Assembly (NCBI GenBank): GCA_964640435.1
Contig: CAZXFJ010000027.1
Location: 1-15,258 of the forward strand
Length of the DNA stretch: 15,258 bases
Source: GWA1-39-11 sp964640435
GTDB taxonomy: Bacteria; Patescibacteriota; Microgenomatia; Levybacterales; GWA1-39-11
Direction of reading: 5' to 3'
In this document: piece after piece, positions 9,015 to 15,258 of the stretch
How the letters are laid out: each line of letters begins with the position of its first letter
Numbering within the stretch: position 1 is the first letter of the stretch
The notes under the pieces: model-generated
Seen by the model: the letters and a program-made list of their open reading frames with translations, nothing else
What the model was told of the DNA's origin: nothing
The model's database searches: none
Translations under genes and position numbers: made by a program

Positions 9015-10922
9015 ATGGAGGATTCTATGACAAATATTGAAAGTGAGAGTAGACCGGTTGTAGATGAAAAACCGAATTTTTTAACGTCCTTTAAAAGAAG
9101 GATGTCCAGAAGGACTCTAGTTAGAGGCGCTGCAAAAGGCGCTTTAGTTGTTGGAATTGCTGCTGCAATTGGAGAAGCAAGATACGATCCCCTAGATGTT
9201 AATAAGAATAGTGAAGAATCAAACGAGACAGTTTTTGATAGGTTATTTGCAGGTATAGATTCAATTCAGGATCCAGAAGAGCGTAAACAAACCCTTGAGA
9301 AAGCAAAAGAGCTTCGAACAATTATGGATGTTAATGATCGATTCGTAAAAGCTTATGAAGAGGATAGGGATGAAAGTGGTCAGCCCAAGCTTAAGCAAAT
9401 GTATTCAAAAAAATATAAATCACTTGAAGTAGAGGACGCTGAGAAAATGATCTTTATAGCAAATAATAATGAACATGCAAAAAAAATGATTATGAAGCCT
9501 CTTAGCACGCTTATCGAAAATAGAGGTAATATTGTAGACGCGGTAAGTCATATTAGACAAGATGTTGAAAATTTTGATCAAGAAGAGGGGGAGCAGGTAT
9601 ATGTTGGAGGAAGACATATTTCTCTTAAAGACTACTTGGAGGCGGGTACGATAAAAGGCGGAGAATTACAAATTGGACCAGGTAATGAAGTTGATAGCGA
9701 TGAGGCACGCGCAGCACTCGATAAAGACATAGCAGAGGTCCGTGAAACTCTTCAAAAGATACCAAATATAGAGGGTATAGTTAAGCTTTGGAACGAAAAA
9801 TATGGGGCTGGAAACAAATATGGAGGAAAAGGTGCTGGAAACTTTATTGAGTTAGGAGATAACTCTGAAGTTAATCTAAGTACGATTGATAAGTTTTTAA
9901 TCTTTCATGAAATCGCAGGTCATGGGCTTGATGTTGTTTTGAATGATACCCAGTTGATTAAATATTTAGGACCTGAAGAATTCTATAAAATATTTGCTAA
10001 AAGAGAAGAGTGTCTTTCGGATGAGAATTGGGGAAGAAGTTATCCTGACCTGAAGCGAGTATTTAGTAAAAAAGTTTCTTTTATACCTCCAATCCAAACT
10101 GAGGACTCATTTGGACCTCCAGGACCAGATACTGTTTCGCGTGACGCATTTAATATACAGGCGGATATCACTACGTTACAATCAGGTTTACCTGAAGAAA
10201 TAGAATCAGTTAGGGTTAATAATGATAATTATCCTGATGGCATTTTCTGTACAGGGATATATATAGATCAGCCTGTAACATCGGATGGAAATATTTTCTT
10301 TCAACGTCGTCAAGACGAGGATGTAATTGCAGAGTACAGGAAAATGTTTAATCAAAAAGACAGTACATCATACACTTTAAAAAAGTTTCTGGGCAATGAA
10401 GAAAACGCAACTCTTCTTCGTGTCGTTGCCGAAAAAAGTCCATGGCTTGGGAAAGTATTTCAGAATTTAGAAAGCCTATCAGATGTTCTCGATAGTAGAA
10501 TGTTGTGGCTTGAGATTTGGGATAGATCGGAGAAATTATCCGCTTTGTCAAAGCCAATATTAGAAGTCCCTCACATGGGGGATAAAGACAGTGAATGGTT
10601 TGATTTTTGTGTAGGATTAGGGCAAAGACTTGCGGTAATAAATATGATTCATGAGGGTAGTAGTGACCTAGACTTATTATCTTCCGATCAGAGAAGAGAC
10701 ATATCGGACCAACTTAAATCAAGTTTAAATTCAGCAGACAAAGAGATGTTTGCCAATATGATGGCAGCATCTCAAACCAAGGAATTTAATACCCCAAATC
10801 CATACCTGGAGTATTTGGGTATGGTATCCGACGCAATGCTTGCAAATTCCATAACTGTAAAGCCATCTGAAGAGTTAATGGCGTCAGTTAAAAGAACAAG
10901 TGTTAGAGTGGGGTATGCATAG
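9015..10922 (+). CDS. Exported protein with Tat-like signal and HExxGH metallopeptidase motif
   Basis: A 635-aa protein counted from ATG 9015; ATG 9027, 5 nt after GGAGG, is an equally good start and shortens it by 4. The N-terminal segment has a twin-arginine-like SRRTLVRG (31-38) followed by a hydrophobic stretch (AAKGALVVGIAAAI, 39-52), so it is probably exported and possibly anchored. The centre carries HEIAGHG (298-304), an HExxGH zinc motif of the type known in dipeptidyl peptidase III (M49). About 30 residues on comes EECLSD (331-336), resembling that family's second motif EECRAD, which supplies the third zinc ligand. The rest is acidic and unlike anything I can name, and the size and spacing differ from classical M49 enzymes. 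It is most likely a divergent gluzincin peptidase on the cell surface. It could also be a catalytically inactive relative. Confidence 0.7.
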   Translation: MEDSMTNIESESRPVVDEKPNFLTSFKRRMSRRTLVRGAAKGALVVGIAAAIGEARYDPLDVNKNSEESNETVFDRLFAGIDSIQDPEERKQTLEKAKELRTIMDVNDRFVKAYEEDRDESGQPKLKQMYSKKYKSLEVEDAEKMIFIANNNEHAKKMIMKPLSTLIENRGNIVDAVSHIRQDVENFDQEEGEQVYVGGRHISLKDYLEAGTIKGGELQIGPGNEVDSDEARAALDKDIAEVRETLQKIPNIEGIVKLWNEKYGAGNKYGGKGAGNFIELGDNSEVNLSTIDKFLIFHEIAGHGLDVVLNDTQLIKYLGPEEFYKIFAKREECLSDENWGRSYPDLKRVFSKKVSFIPPIQTEDSFGPPGPDTVSRDAFNIQADITTLQSGLPEEIESVRVNNDNYPDGIFCTGIYIDQPVTSDGNIFFQRRQDEDVIAEYRKMFNQKDSTSYTLKKFLGNEENATLLRVVAEKSPWLGKVFQNLESLSDVLDSRMLWLEIWDRSEKLSALSKPILEVPHMGDKDSEWFDFCVGLGQRLAVINMIHEGSSDLDLLSSDQRRDISDQLKSSLNSADKEMFANMMAASQTKEFNTPNPYLEYLGMVSDAMLANSITVKPSEELMASVKRTSVRVGYA

Positions 10923-10925
10923 CGC

Positions 10926-10952
10926 TTGACTTAAGTTTGAGCCATATATTAC
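10926..10952 (+). promoter_or_regulatory. Promoter of the 10963 gene
   Basis: TTGACT (10926-10931) begins 4 bases after the previous gene's stop. TATTAC (10947-10952) is the best -10, with a 15-nt spacer and 10 nt to the ATG. The alternative TTACAC (10949-10954) gives 17 and 8 nt. A leader of only a few bases is predicted. Confidence 0.45.
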
Positions 10953-10962
10953 ACTCAATTTA

Positions 10963-11649
10963 ATGGATAACCAAATACCGCCTACTCCAGTAATTACGCC
11001 TCAGCCATCAAAAAATTACACTAAAATTATTGTTCTGGTCCTAGTTGTGGTTATTGTCTTATTGCTTGTAGCTCTATTTACTATCCCAATTTTAAATAAA
11101 AACACAAATAAACAGCCACAACAATCATCTCAGGTAAACAAAAATTATCTTATTGCACGTGACAGCCTTCAGGAATTCTCTAAAAGAGCGCTTAAGCCCC
11201 AATATGTACCGCCATCCTTAAAGTCATTAATTATAAATGAAGGTTCCGAATCAATTAAGTATGGTGTTCAAGCTGGAATTCCAGTAGGTGGGGAGGAAAT
11301 AATGCCAGTTTATACAGAAAGTCTCGGCCACGTGTACTGGAGAGAGACTATAAGTCTTGCCAAATCTGGTCTTCCCAATAAAGACCTTCCAAATGCTTTA
11401 GCGTTGTATAACCAATACTTTAATTCATATGAGCCAAAAAATGATGTAGCAGATTGGAAGACCATTTATAATGGTACCAATTCAGCCACATTTGAAAGAA
11501 TAGTTGACAGGGATAATGGATCATTCGATTCTGAAGGGATTTGGATAATTCCGGATGGAGATACTGGCTCCTTCAAGGCGCTTCTAAGCTTCTGTAACAC
11601 ATCAAATGAAAATCCAAGTTATAGCAAAAAATCATGCTTTGGTAATTAA
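10963..11649 (+). CDS. Single-pass membrane protein, extracytoplasmic domain unknown (228 aa)
   Basis: The N-terminus is Pro-rich (MDNQIPPTPVITPQPSKNYT). One very hydrophobic helix follows (IIVLVLVVVIVLLLVALFTIPIL, about 22-44), then a Gln/Asn-rich linker and an outward-facing domain. Two Cys near the C-terminus (SFCNTS and KKSCFGN) are the only ones in the protein, so they may form a disulfide outside the cell. Not recognised. It lies between the metallopeptidase-like protein and a lipoprotein, all three exported and each with its own promoter. Like the lipoprotein, it ends in a region with two spaced Cys, which could reflect distant paralogy, but the overall similarity I can see is weak. 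Confidence 0.75.
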   Translation: MDNQIPPTPVITPQPSKNYTKIIVLVLVVVIVLLLVALFTIPILNKNTNKQPQQSSQVNKNYLIARDSLQEFSKRALKPQYVPPSLKSLIINEGSESIKYGVQAGIPVGGEEIMPVYTESLGHVYWRETISLAKSGLPNKDLPNALALYNQYFNSYEPKNDVADWKTIYNGTNSATFERIVDRDNGSFDSEGIWIIPDGDTGSFKALLSFCNTSNENPSYSKKSCFGN

Positions 11650-11659
11650 CCTATAATGC

Positions 11660-11688
11660 TTGAAATATCCTGTAATATGTGATATTAT
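11660..11688 (+). promoter_or_regulatory. Promoter of the lipoprotein gene
   Basis: TTGAAA (11660-11665), a 17-nt spacer, TATTAT (11683-11688). The usual initiation point (6-8 nt downstream) falls at or after the first ATG (11692). This favours the second in-frame ATG (11698) as the start. Confidence 0.6.
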
Positions 11689-11691
11689 AAG

Positions 11692-12462
11692 ATGAATATG
11701 GACAGAGAACCACGCAGAGAGAGTAGAAATTTTAGCCTTAAACAGAGGCTAGTTCTTGCTTCTGGAGGGGTGCTTACAGCAGCAGCTCTGGCTGCTTGTG
11801 GTGGCGCTTCAAATTCAGAAGTAGATACTTCACCTACGCTCGATCCGTCTCCCATTTCAGCAACAACTGTTGAGGCTCCTACAGCAACACCAATTTCAGC
11901 TATTGAAAAACCTAAAGATCTTACCCCCGCTGAGAGTGCGGTATTTGATTATGGAATGAAGGTTGTTAGACCTGAATGGAAAAAAGTTATCCTTGGTCAA
12001 GTAAAAGGATTAAGCGCTGAATACAATAAGAAGCCTGCAAATAATGGTACCCGTTTTGAGTACACAATGAATATTTCAAATAATGCTGGAAAAATACAAT
12101 ATGTTTCATCATCAGGTGAAGTTCAAATAGAGCATGGAGAATACATAACAATGAATGCTTTTGGCAAAAAAGACAATAGTTTTGAAACTATTTATTCAAC
12201 ATTAAATACATACTTTGAAATGCAAGATAGTAAAGATGCAACTGAAGGATGGTCAAAATCTGAATCTAAAACAACTGACGGAAGTGACTACATTTCGTAC
12301 CAAAAAGTTATAAGTAAAGCAGATGATGGATCTGTTGATATAAGAGTAGGGTATGCTGTAGCAAATGCTAATGGTACATATACTATTGGAGGCGGAGCAT
12401 GTCGAAAAACAGTTGATGACCTTGCATACAATAAACAAGATCCTTTTAAAACCCTCTGTTAA
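11692..12462 (+). CDS. Lipoprotein of unknown function (256 aa)
   Basis: A basic N-terminus is followed by a hydrophobic signal (LVLASGGVLTAAALAAC) with a clear lipobox LAA-Cys at residue 36, so lipidation and anchoring on the outer face of the membrane are expected. Next comes a Thr/Ser/Pro-rich linker (residues about 45-72, repeated TxxPxS-like units), then a folded domain of about 185 residues rich in Gly, Asn and Tyr. Cys occur near the C-terminus (GGGACRK and the terminal FKTLC). Not recognised. The position of the -10 box argues for starting at ATG 11698 (MDREPRRES), two residues shorter. It is the last of three exported-protein genes and lies 41 bases before the RiPP enzymes; the two may be unrelated. 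Confidence 0.82.
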   Translation: MNMDREPRRESRNFSLKQRLVLASGGVLTAAALAACGGASNSEVDTSPTLDPSPISATTVEAPTATPISAIEKPKDLTPAESAVFDYGMKVVRPEWKKVILGQVKGLSAEYNKKPANNGTRFEYTMNISNNAGKIQYVSSSGEVQIEHGEYITMNAFGKKDNSFETIYSTLNTYFEMQDSKDATEGWSKSESKTTDGSDYISYQKVISKADDGSVDIRVGYAVANANGTYTIGGGACRKTVDDLAYNKQDPFKTLC

Positions 12463-12466
12463 TTTC

Positions 12467-12495
12467 TTGACTTAGCTTTTTCCTCCTTGTAAGAT
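12467..12495 (+). promoter_or_regulatory. Promoter of the ycaO-sagB operon
   Basis: TTGACT (12467-12472), a 17-nt spacer, TAAGAT (12490-12495). Only 8 nt separate the -10 from the ycaO ATG and there is no Shine-Dalgarno, so a leaderless message is expected. It fits entirely within the 41-base gap after the lipoprotein gene. Confidence 0.65.
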
Positions 12496-12503
12496 TCTCT
12501 TGA

Positions 12504-13745
12504 ATGAATTCGAAATCGATAGCTACAAAAGCTGAGGCGTTACTTAATTTATTAAATCAATCACAAAATATTGAATACGTAGGTAAGACACGGCAATACA
12601 ATGATAACCCTAAGCCTTACCAGTTCATTTGTTATATTAATAATTTAAGAGGAGTAGGAGAAGTAAGTATTACATCAACTGGTGTTTCGTTTGTTTCCTC
12701 TGAAATTGCATTTTTAAAGTGCGTGGTGGAAGCATGGGAAAGAGTAAGTCTTTTTTCCTCAAAGTCCAGTAAAAAGTCGTGGGCAAAATATAATCATTCA
12801 CGTACCCAAATTGATTTGGGCGAGTACGGAATAAAAAATAAGCTTAAAAGTCATAGATTCAGTTGGGTAAAAGGAGTCGACATTGAGTCCAAGAAAAAAA
12901 TTTCTATTCCGTCTCAACTTGTTTTTTTAGATTATAAAGCGAGAAAGGAAGAGGCCAATTTAAATAGTCCAGCAATAAGTACAGGGGCTGCAGCAGATTA
13001 CGATATTAAAAAAGCCTTATTAAGTGGAATATATGAAATTGTTGAGAGAGATGCATTTATGGGAGTTTATCTAAACAGATTAAGTAGTAGAAGAGTAAGA
13101 GTCGAATCTTATAAAAATTCTGAAATACAAAAAATTATTCGTTCAGTGGCTAGATACAACCTAGAAATAATAGTTTTGGATATTACCAATGATTTGGAGA
13201 TTCCCACTTTTTTAAGCCTTGTTATTGATAGAACTGGTGTGGGGCATCCGGTTTCGTTAGGGTTAGGATCCTCACTTAATATTGAGAGCGCTTTAATTCA
13301 TAGTATGACTGAGCCTTTTGTTGCAATGAATTGGGCAAGAGCCATTGTGGAGAATTCAAATATTAAAACAGTTGGAGTGGGAGACAGTATAAAAAATAGG
13401 GCTATGTTTTGGTCCGATATTGCAAAGCTTAAAGACTTAGATTTCTTAATTTCATCCAGGACTTACTACCCGAAGTACAAAATGGGAAATAAAAAAAACG
13501 AGTATGCAGAAGTTATTCGAAAACTGTGTGATAAAGGGTTTAACCTATATTATGTTGACATAACCCCTAAAATCATAGCAAAAACTGGCCTTAAAGTTGT
13601 TAAAGTAGTTATTCCAGGATTGCAGCCTTTATATCTTCACGAAAGTGATAAAGAGTGTATAAATTTAAAAAGACTGGAGAAAATATCGGAGTACTTTGAC
13701 AAAAAAATGACAACAACCAATAATATTCCGCATCCATTTTTATGA
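12504..13745 (+). CDS. YcaO-family enzyme (azoline-forming cyclodehydratase type)
   Basis: YcaO enzymes use ATP to activate a peptide-backbone amide, most often to cyclise Cys, Ser or Thr into azoline rings. The 413-aa protein has the family's ATP/Mg residues: EAWER (76-80), the STGAAAD...ALLSGIYEIVERDA block (160-184) with Glu178, Glu181 and Arg182, the GLGSSLNIESALIHSMTE segment ending at Glu270, and VVKVVIPGLQPLY (365-377). It ends in IPHPFL, resembling a shortened form of the Pro-x-Pro-x-Pro tail typical of azoline-forming members. It has no fused E1-like or leader-binding domain. Its stop overlaps the next gene's start (ATGA), so the two enzymes are co-translated. The precursor 740 bases downstream is the likely substrate. 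Ring chemistry is inferred from the dehydrogenase partner; thioamidation or amidine formation are alternatives. Confidence 0.92.
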   Translation: MNSKSIATKAEALLNLLNQSQNIEYVGKTRQYNDNPKPYQFICYINNLRGVGEVSITSTGVSFVSSEIAFLKCVVEAWERVSLFSSKSSKKSWAKYNHSRTQIDLGEYGIKNKLKSHRFSWVKGVDIESKKKISIPSQLVFLDYKARKEEANLNSPAISTGAAADYDIKKALLSGIYEIVERDAFMGVYLNRLSSRRVRVESYKNSEIQKIIRSVARYNLEIIVLDITNDLEIPTFLSLVIDRTGVGHPVSLGLGSSLNIESALIHSMTEPFVAMNWARAIVENSNIKTVGVGDSIKNRAMFWSDIAKLKDLDFLISSRTYYPKYKMGNKKNEYAEVIRKLCDKGFNLYYVDITPKIIAKTGLKVVKVVIPGLQPLYLHESDKECINLKRLEKISEYFDKKMTTTNNIPHPFL

Positions 13746-14431
13746 TAAAAAATAAAATTATTGATTTTCATCAAAAAACTAAAATAATTAAAAAAGAAAA
13801 AGAAATACCTACATCAAAATGGCCTAAAGAGTGGAAGGAGATTTATTATAAAGGTTACCCTCGACTTGATTCAATTTCATTGTTAACACCTAAAGTCAAA
13901 AATATTAATTATGGAGATGTTTTTTTGAAAAAAACTAGTGCATCAAAGACATTAACATTTCAGGATATTAGTGATTTTCTTTATTTTGGTGCTGGAATTA
14001 AAAAAACAGAGAAAAGATTTTATCCTTCAGCTGGCGCAAGATATCCGCTTGAAGTCTATTTTGTTGCTACAGGCATTGAGGACTTAGAAAAAGGAGTTTA
14101 TCATTTTTACTTAAAAGGAAATTACTTAGAATATCTTACTGATTATGCTAATTCTGATTTTAAAGAATGTTTTCCAAGCCTAGTAAAACAAAAGATGAAA
14201 GGGATATTTATTATTACTGCAGTTTTTAAAAGAACAACGGGTAAATACGCAGATAGAGGTTATAGGCATATTTTGGTTGAGGCTGGACATCTCGCTCAAA
14301 ATATTTTTCTTCTTGCAGGGGCAAAAGGATTTAAATTTAATTTGATTGAAGAATATGATGAAAATCAACTTGATAAAATCCTAGATATTGATGGAGTTGA
14401 AGAATCGGTTTTATATTCTTTTTATGTCTAA
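13742..14431 (+). CDS. SagB/McbC-type FMN-dependent azoline dehydrogenase
   Basis: Nitroreductase-fold flavoenzyme that oxidises azolines to aromatic thiazoles or oxazoles in azole-containing peptides. The 229-aa protein shows the SagB-type signatures RFYPSAGARYPLEVYF (92-107), EKGVYHFY (116-123), the catalytic Lys-Tyr pair in TTGKYADRGYRH (K168, Y169), LVEAGHLAQNIFL (178-190) and a C-terminal DIDGVEESVLYSF. The usual N-terminal RRSxR flavin-phosphate motif is weak; KKTSASK (63-69) occupies that place, with Lys for Arg. Residues 1-60 are Lys-rich and unlike the family. It starts at ATG 13742 inside the ycaO stop (ATGA overlap), so expression is coupled. Loss of the Arg residues might weaken FMN binding, but the Lys-Tyr motif argues for an active enzyme. 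Confidence 0.9.
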   Translation: MIKNKIIDFHQKTKIIKKEKEIPTSKWPKEWKEIYYKGYPRLDSISLLTPKVKNINYGDVFLKKTSASKTLTFQDISDFLYFGAGIKKTEKRFYPSAGARYPLEVYFVATGIEDLEKGVYHFYLKGNYLEYLTDYANSDFKECFPSLVKQKMKGIFIITAVFKRTTGKYADRGYRHILVEAGHLAQNIFLLAGAKGFKFNLIEEYDENQLDKILDIDGVEESVLYSFYV

Positions 14432-14442
14432 AGCTTATTGCC

Positions 14443-14471
14443 TTGATTTCATTTTTTTTATAACGTATATT
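14443..14471 (+). promoter_or_regulatory. Separate promoter of the precursor peptide gene
   Basis: TTGATT (14443-14448), a 17-nt spacer, TATATT (14466-14471), then 11 nt to the ATG. It lies between the dehydrogenase stop and the precursor gene, so the substrate can be made at a level independent of the enzymes. Confidence 0.6.
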
Positions 14472-14482
14472 GTAAATAGAGC

Positions 14483-14698
14483 ATGGATAGATATGAAAAA
14501 CCAATGATTAAGGTGAAGAAGGTTAAAATAAATCTTTTTCTTTCAAGTCGGTATAAAGATTCAAGAAGTTTCCCCATAGGCCAGGTTTTTGCACAAAGTG
14601 GTAATTGTTCAATTGTTCCTCCTGGAACAGGTGATGGAGGACTAGTATGTTCAAGCAGTTGTACGTGCGTTGGAGGAGACACCTGTAATTGTTTTTAA
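14483..14698 (+). CDS. Cys-rich RiPP precursor peptide (71 aa)
   Basis: It starts MDRYEKPMIKVKKVKINLFL. Residues 1-37 form a basic, probably helical leader. After FAQSG the composition switches to Gly, Cys, Ser, Thr and Pro. Cysteines are at 42, 56, 60, 62, 68 and 70, and the last 16 residues read CSSSCTCVGGDTCNCF. None of the six Cys lies in the leader, the expected split between leader and core for a YcaO/SagB substrate. The cleavage site cannot be read; a Gly-rich part (PPGTGDGG, 46-53) and the FAQSG region (36-40) are candidates. It has its own promoter. Its stop codon overlaps that of the convergent gene on the other strand. I know of no matching sequence. It could instead be a Cys-rich secreted peptide unrelated to the enzymes, but the context makes that unlikely. 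Confidence 0.8.
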   Translation: MDRYEKPMIKVKKVKINLFLSSRYKDSRSFPIGQVFAQSGNCSIVPPGTGDGGLVCSSSCTCVGGDTCNCF

Positions 14699-15258
14699 TT
14701 TCTACCTTTTCTACTAAATAAAGCCCAGTATGCAGTATATATGACCCAAGGTGAGATAAGTATCCTGTATTTTTTTAAAAAATTATTTGGTGATAAAATA
14801 AAATTAAGCTTAAATCTTCTAATACCAGCTTCGATTCTATTCTCATCATCAAAAATATTTACATGTTTAACAATTCTTTCTATTTGGTCAGATTTGTAAT
14901 TGATATTTTCGGAAATACACTTCGATAATTGAGTTCTATAGTACTTGTCTAAAAGCAATAGACAAGGATTTATAAAGTTTATTAATTTGTAACTTTTAAT
15001 AGTCTGGGATATTGTTTCATAGTTAAGCTTATTTTCTACTACTTTTAATATTAGATCGTATCTAAATGTCCCCTTAAAATTATGGTGATACAAATGGAGC
15101 AGAAGGTAAATAAATAGATTTTCTGCCGAAAGGATAGGAATCTTATTATTGTAAATATTAATGATTATTTTCTCTTTAATAAATTTATCAGTTAAGGATA
15201 ATAATAATTTTTTTGGGTAAAAACTGTCATTGTTTCCGACCTGAGTCATTAGAAAAAC
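14695..15258 (-). CDS. Putative nucleotidyltransferase-family protein, C-terminal part (5' end outside window)
   Basis: The frame ends with TAA at 14695-14697 and stays open through base 15258, so the Met at 15249 need not be the start. The 187 visible residues resemble the C-terminal half of the uncharacterised nucleotidyltransferase family (Pfam NTP_transf_5) often found in RiPP gene clusters: LSAENLFIYLLLHLYHHNFKGTFRYDLILKVVE matches its pattern of Leu-rich helix, HLxxHxF and a following D-leucine segment, then a helical repeat (NYETISQTIKSYKLINFINPCLLLLDKYY). The N-terminal half with the nucleotide-binding residues would lie outside. It converges on the precursor gene, with overlapping stops. 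The family link is by pattern only and the function of the family is not established. Confidence 0.55.
   Translation of the reverse strand, partial: VFLMTQVGNNDSFYPKKLLLSLTDKFIKEKIIINIYNNKIPILSAENLFIYLLLHLYHHNFKGTFRYDLILKVVENKLNYETISQTIKSYKLINFINPCLLLLDKYYRTQLSKCISENINYKSDQIERIVKHVNIFDDENRIEAGIRRFKLNFILSPNNFLKKYRILISPWVIYTAYWALFSRKGRN

Noticed and set aside
9027..9113. Start codon 9027 with GGAGG as the only possible start of the peptidase-like gene
   Set aside because: The promoter's -10 box is 7 nt before ATG 9015, matching the window's leaderless pattern, so 9015 was kept with 9027 as the alternative.
6180..10557. Frames of 60-86 codons opposite the regulator, exporter and peptidase genes
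   Set aside because: They are antisense shadows of genes with clear family motifs and have no promoter or ribosome site of their own.
13737..13748. Recoded UGA (as in Gracilibacteria), because the ycaO TGA is followed at once by in-frame TAA
   Set aside because: All other genes read full-length with no internal TGA and known families keep normal lengths, so the standard code fits. The TGA/TAA pair arises from the ATGA overlap.
14180..14682. Minus-strand frames opposite the dehydrogenase and precursor genes
   Set aside because: Antisense to well-supported genes; their sequences have no recognisable features.

Overview
The window looks like chromosomal DNA of an AT-rich bacterium with short intergenic gaps, many small proteins of unknown function and a self-splicing intron inside 23S rRNA. 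These traits, plus a shortened L1-stalk region in the 23S, fit the Candidate Phyla Radiation (Patescibacteria). That placement is inference, because no 16S rRNA or other phylogenetic marker protein lies here. The standard genetic code fits all genes.

Layout. 1-1015: three small unknown proteins on the minus strand, the first running off the edge. 1054-5148: an rRNA transcription unit on the plus strand (promoter, leader, tRNA-Ala(UGC), spacer with hairpins, 23S rRNA, 5S rRNA, terminal hairpin). No 16S gene precedes it. The 23S is interrupted at 4191-4506 by a 316-nt group I intron, apparently subgroup IA, inserted at the peptidyl-transferase position equivalent to E. coli U2500. 5125-6771 (mostly minus): small proteins, an unknown 138-aa protein and a Crp/Fnr-type regulator. 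6850-8916: a small membrane-anchored peptide gene converging on a full ABC exporter gene. 9015-12462: three exported proteins in a row. They are a large protein with a Tat-like signal and an HExxGH zinc-peptidase motif, a single-pass membrane protein, and a lipoprotein.

12504-15258 is a compact RiPP (ribosomally made, post-translationally modified peptide) locus. It holds a YcaO cyclodehydratase-type enzyme, an overlapping SagB/McbC-type FMN dehydrogenase, and a 71-aa precursor with a Cys/Ser/Thr-rich C-terminus under its own promoter. A convergent gene resembling the C-terminal half of the RiPP-associated uncharacterised nucleotidyltransferase family follows. YcaO plus SagB is the enzyme pair that makes thiazole/oxazole rings in linear azole-containing peptides of the streptolysin S and microcin B17 kind. 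The usual E1-like partner is not in the window. The ABC exporter and the metallopeptidase-like protein upstream could serve export and processing, but only proximity suggests this.

A window-wide pattern is that most genes have a recognisable -10 box only 5-11 nt before the start codon and lack a Shine-Dalgarno site. This predicts leaderless or nearly leaderless mRNAs.
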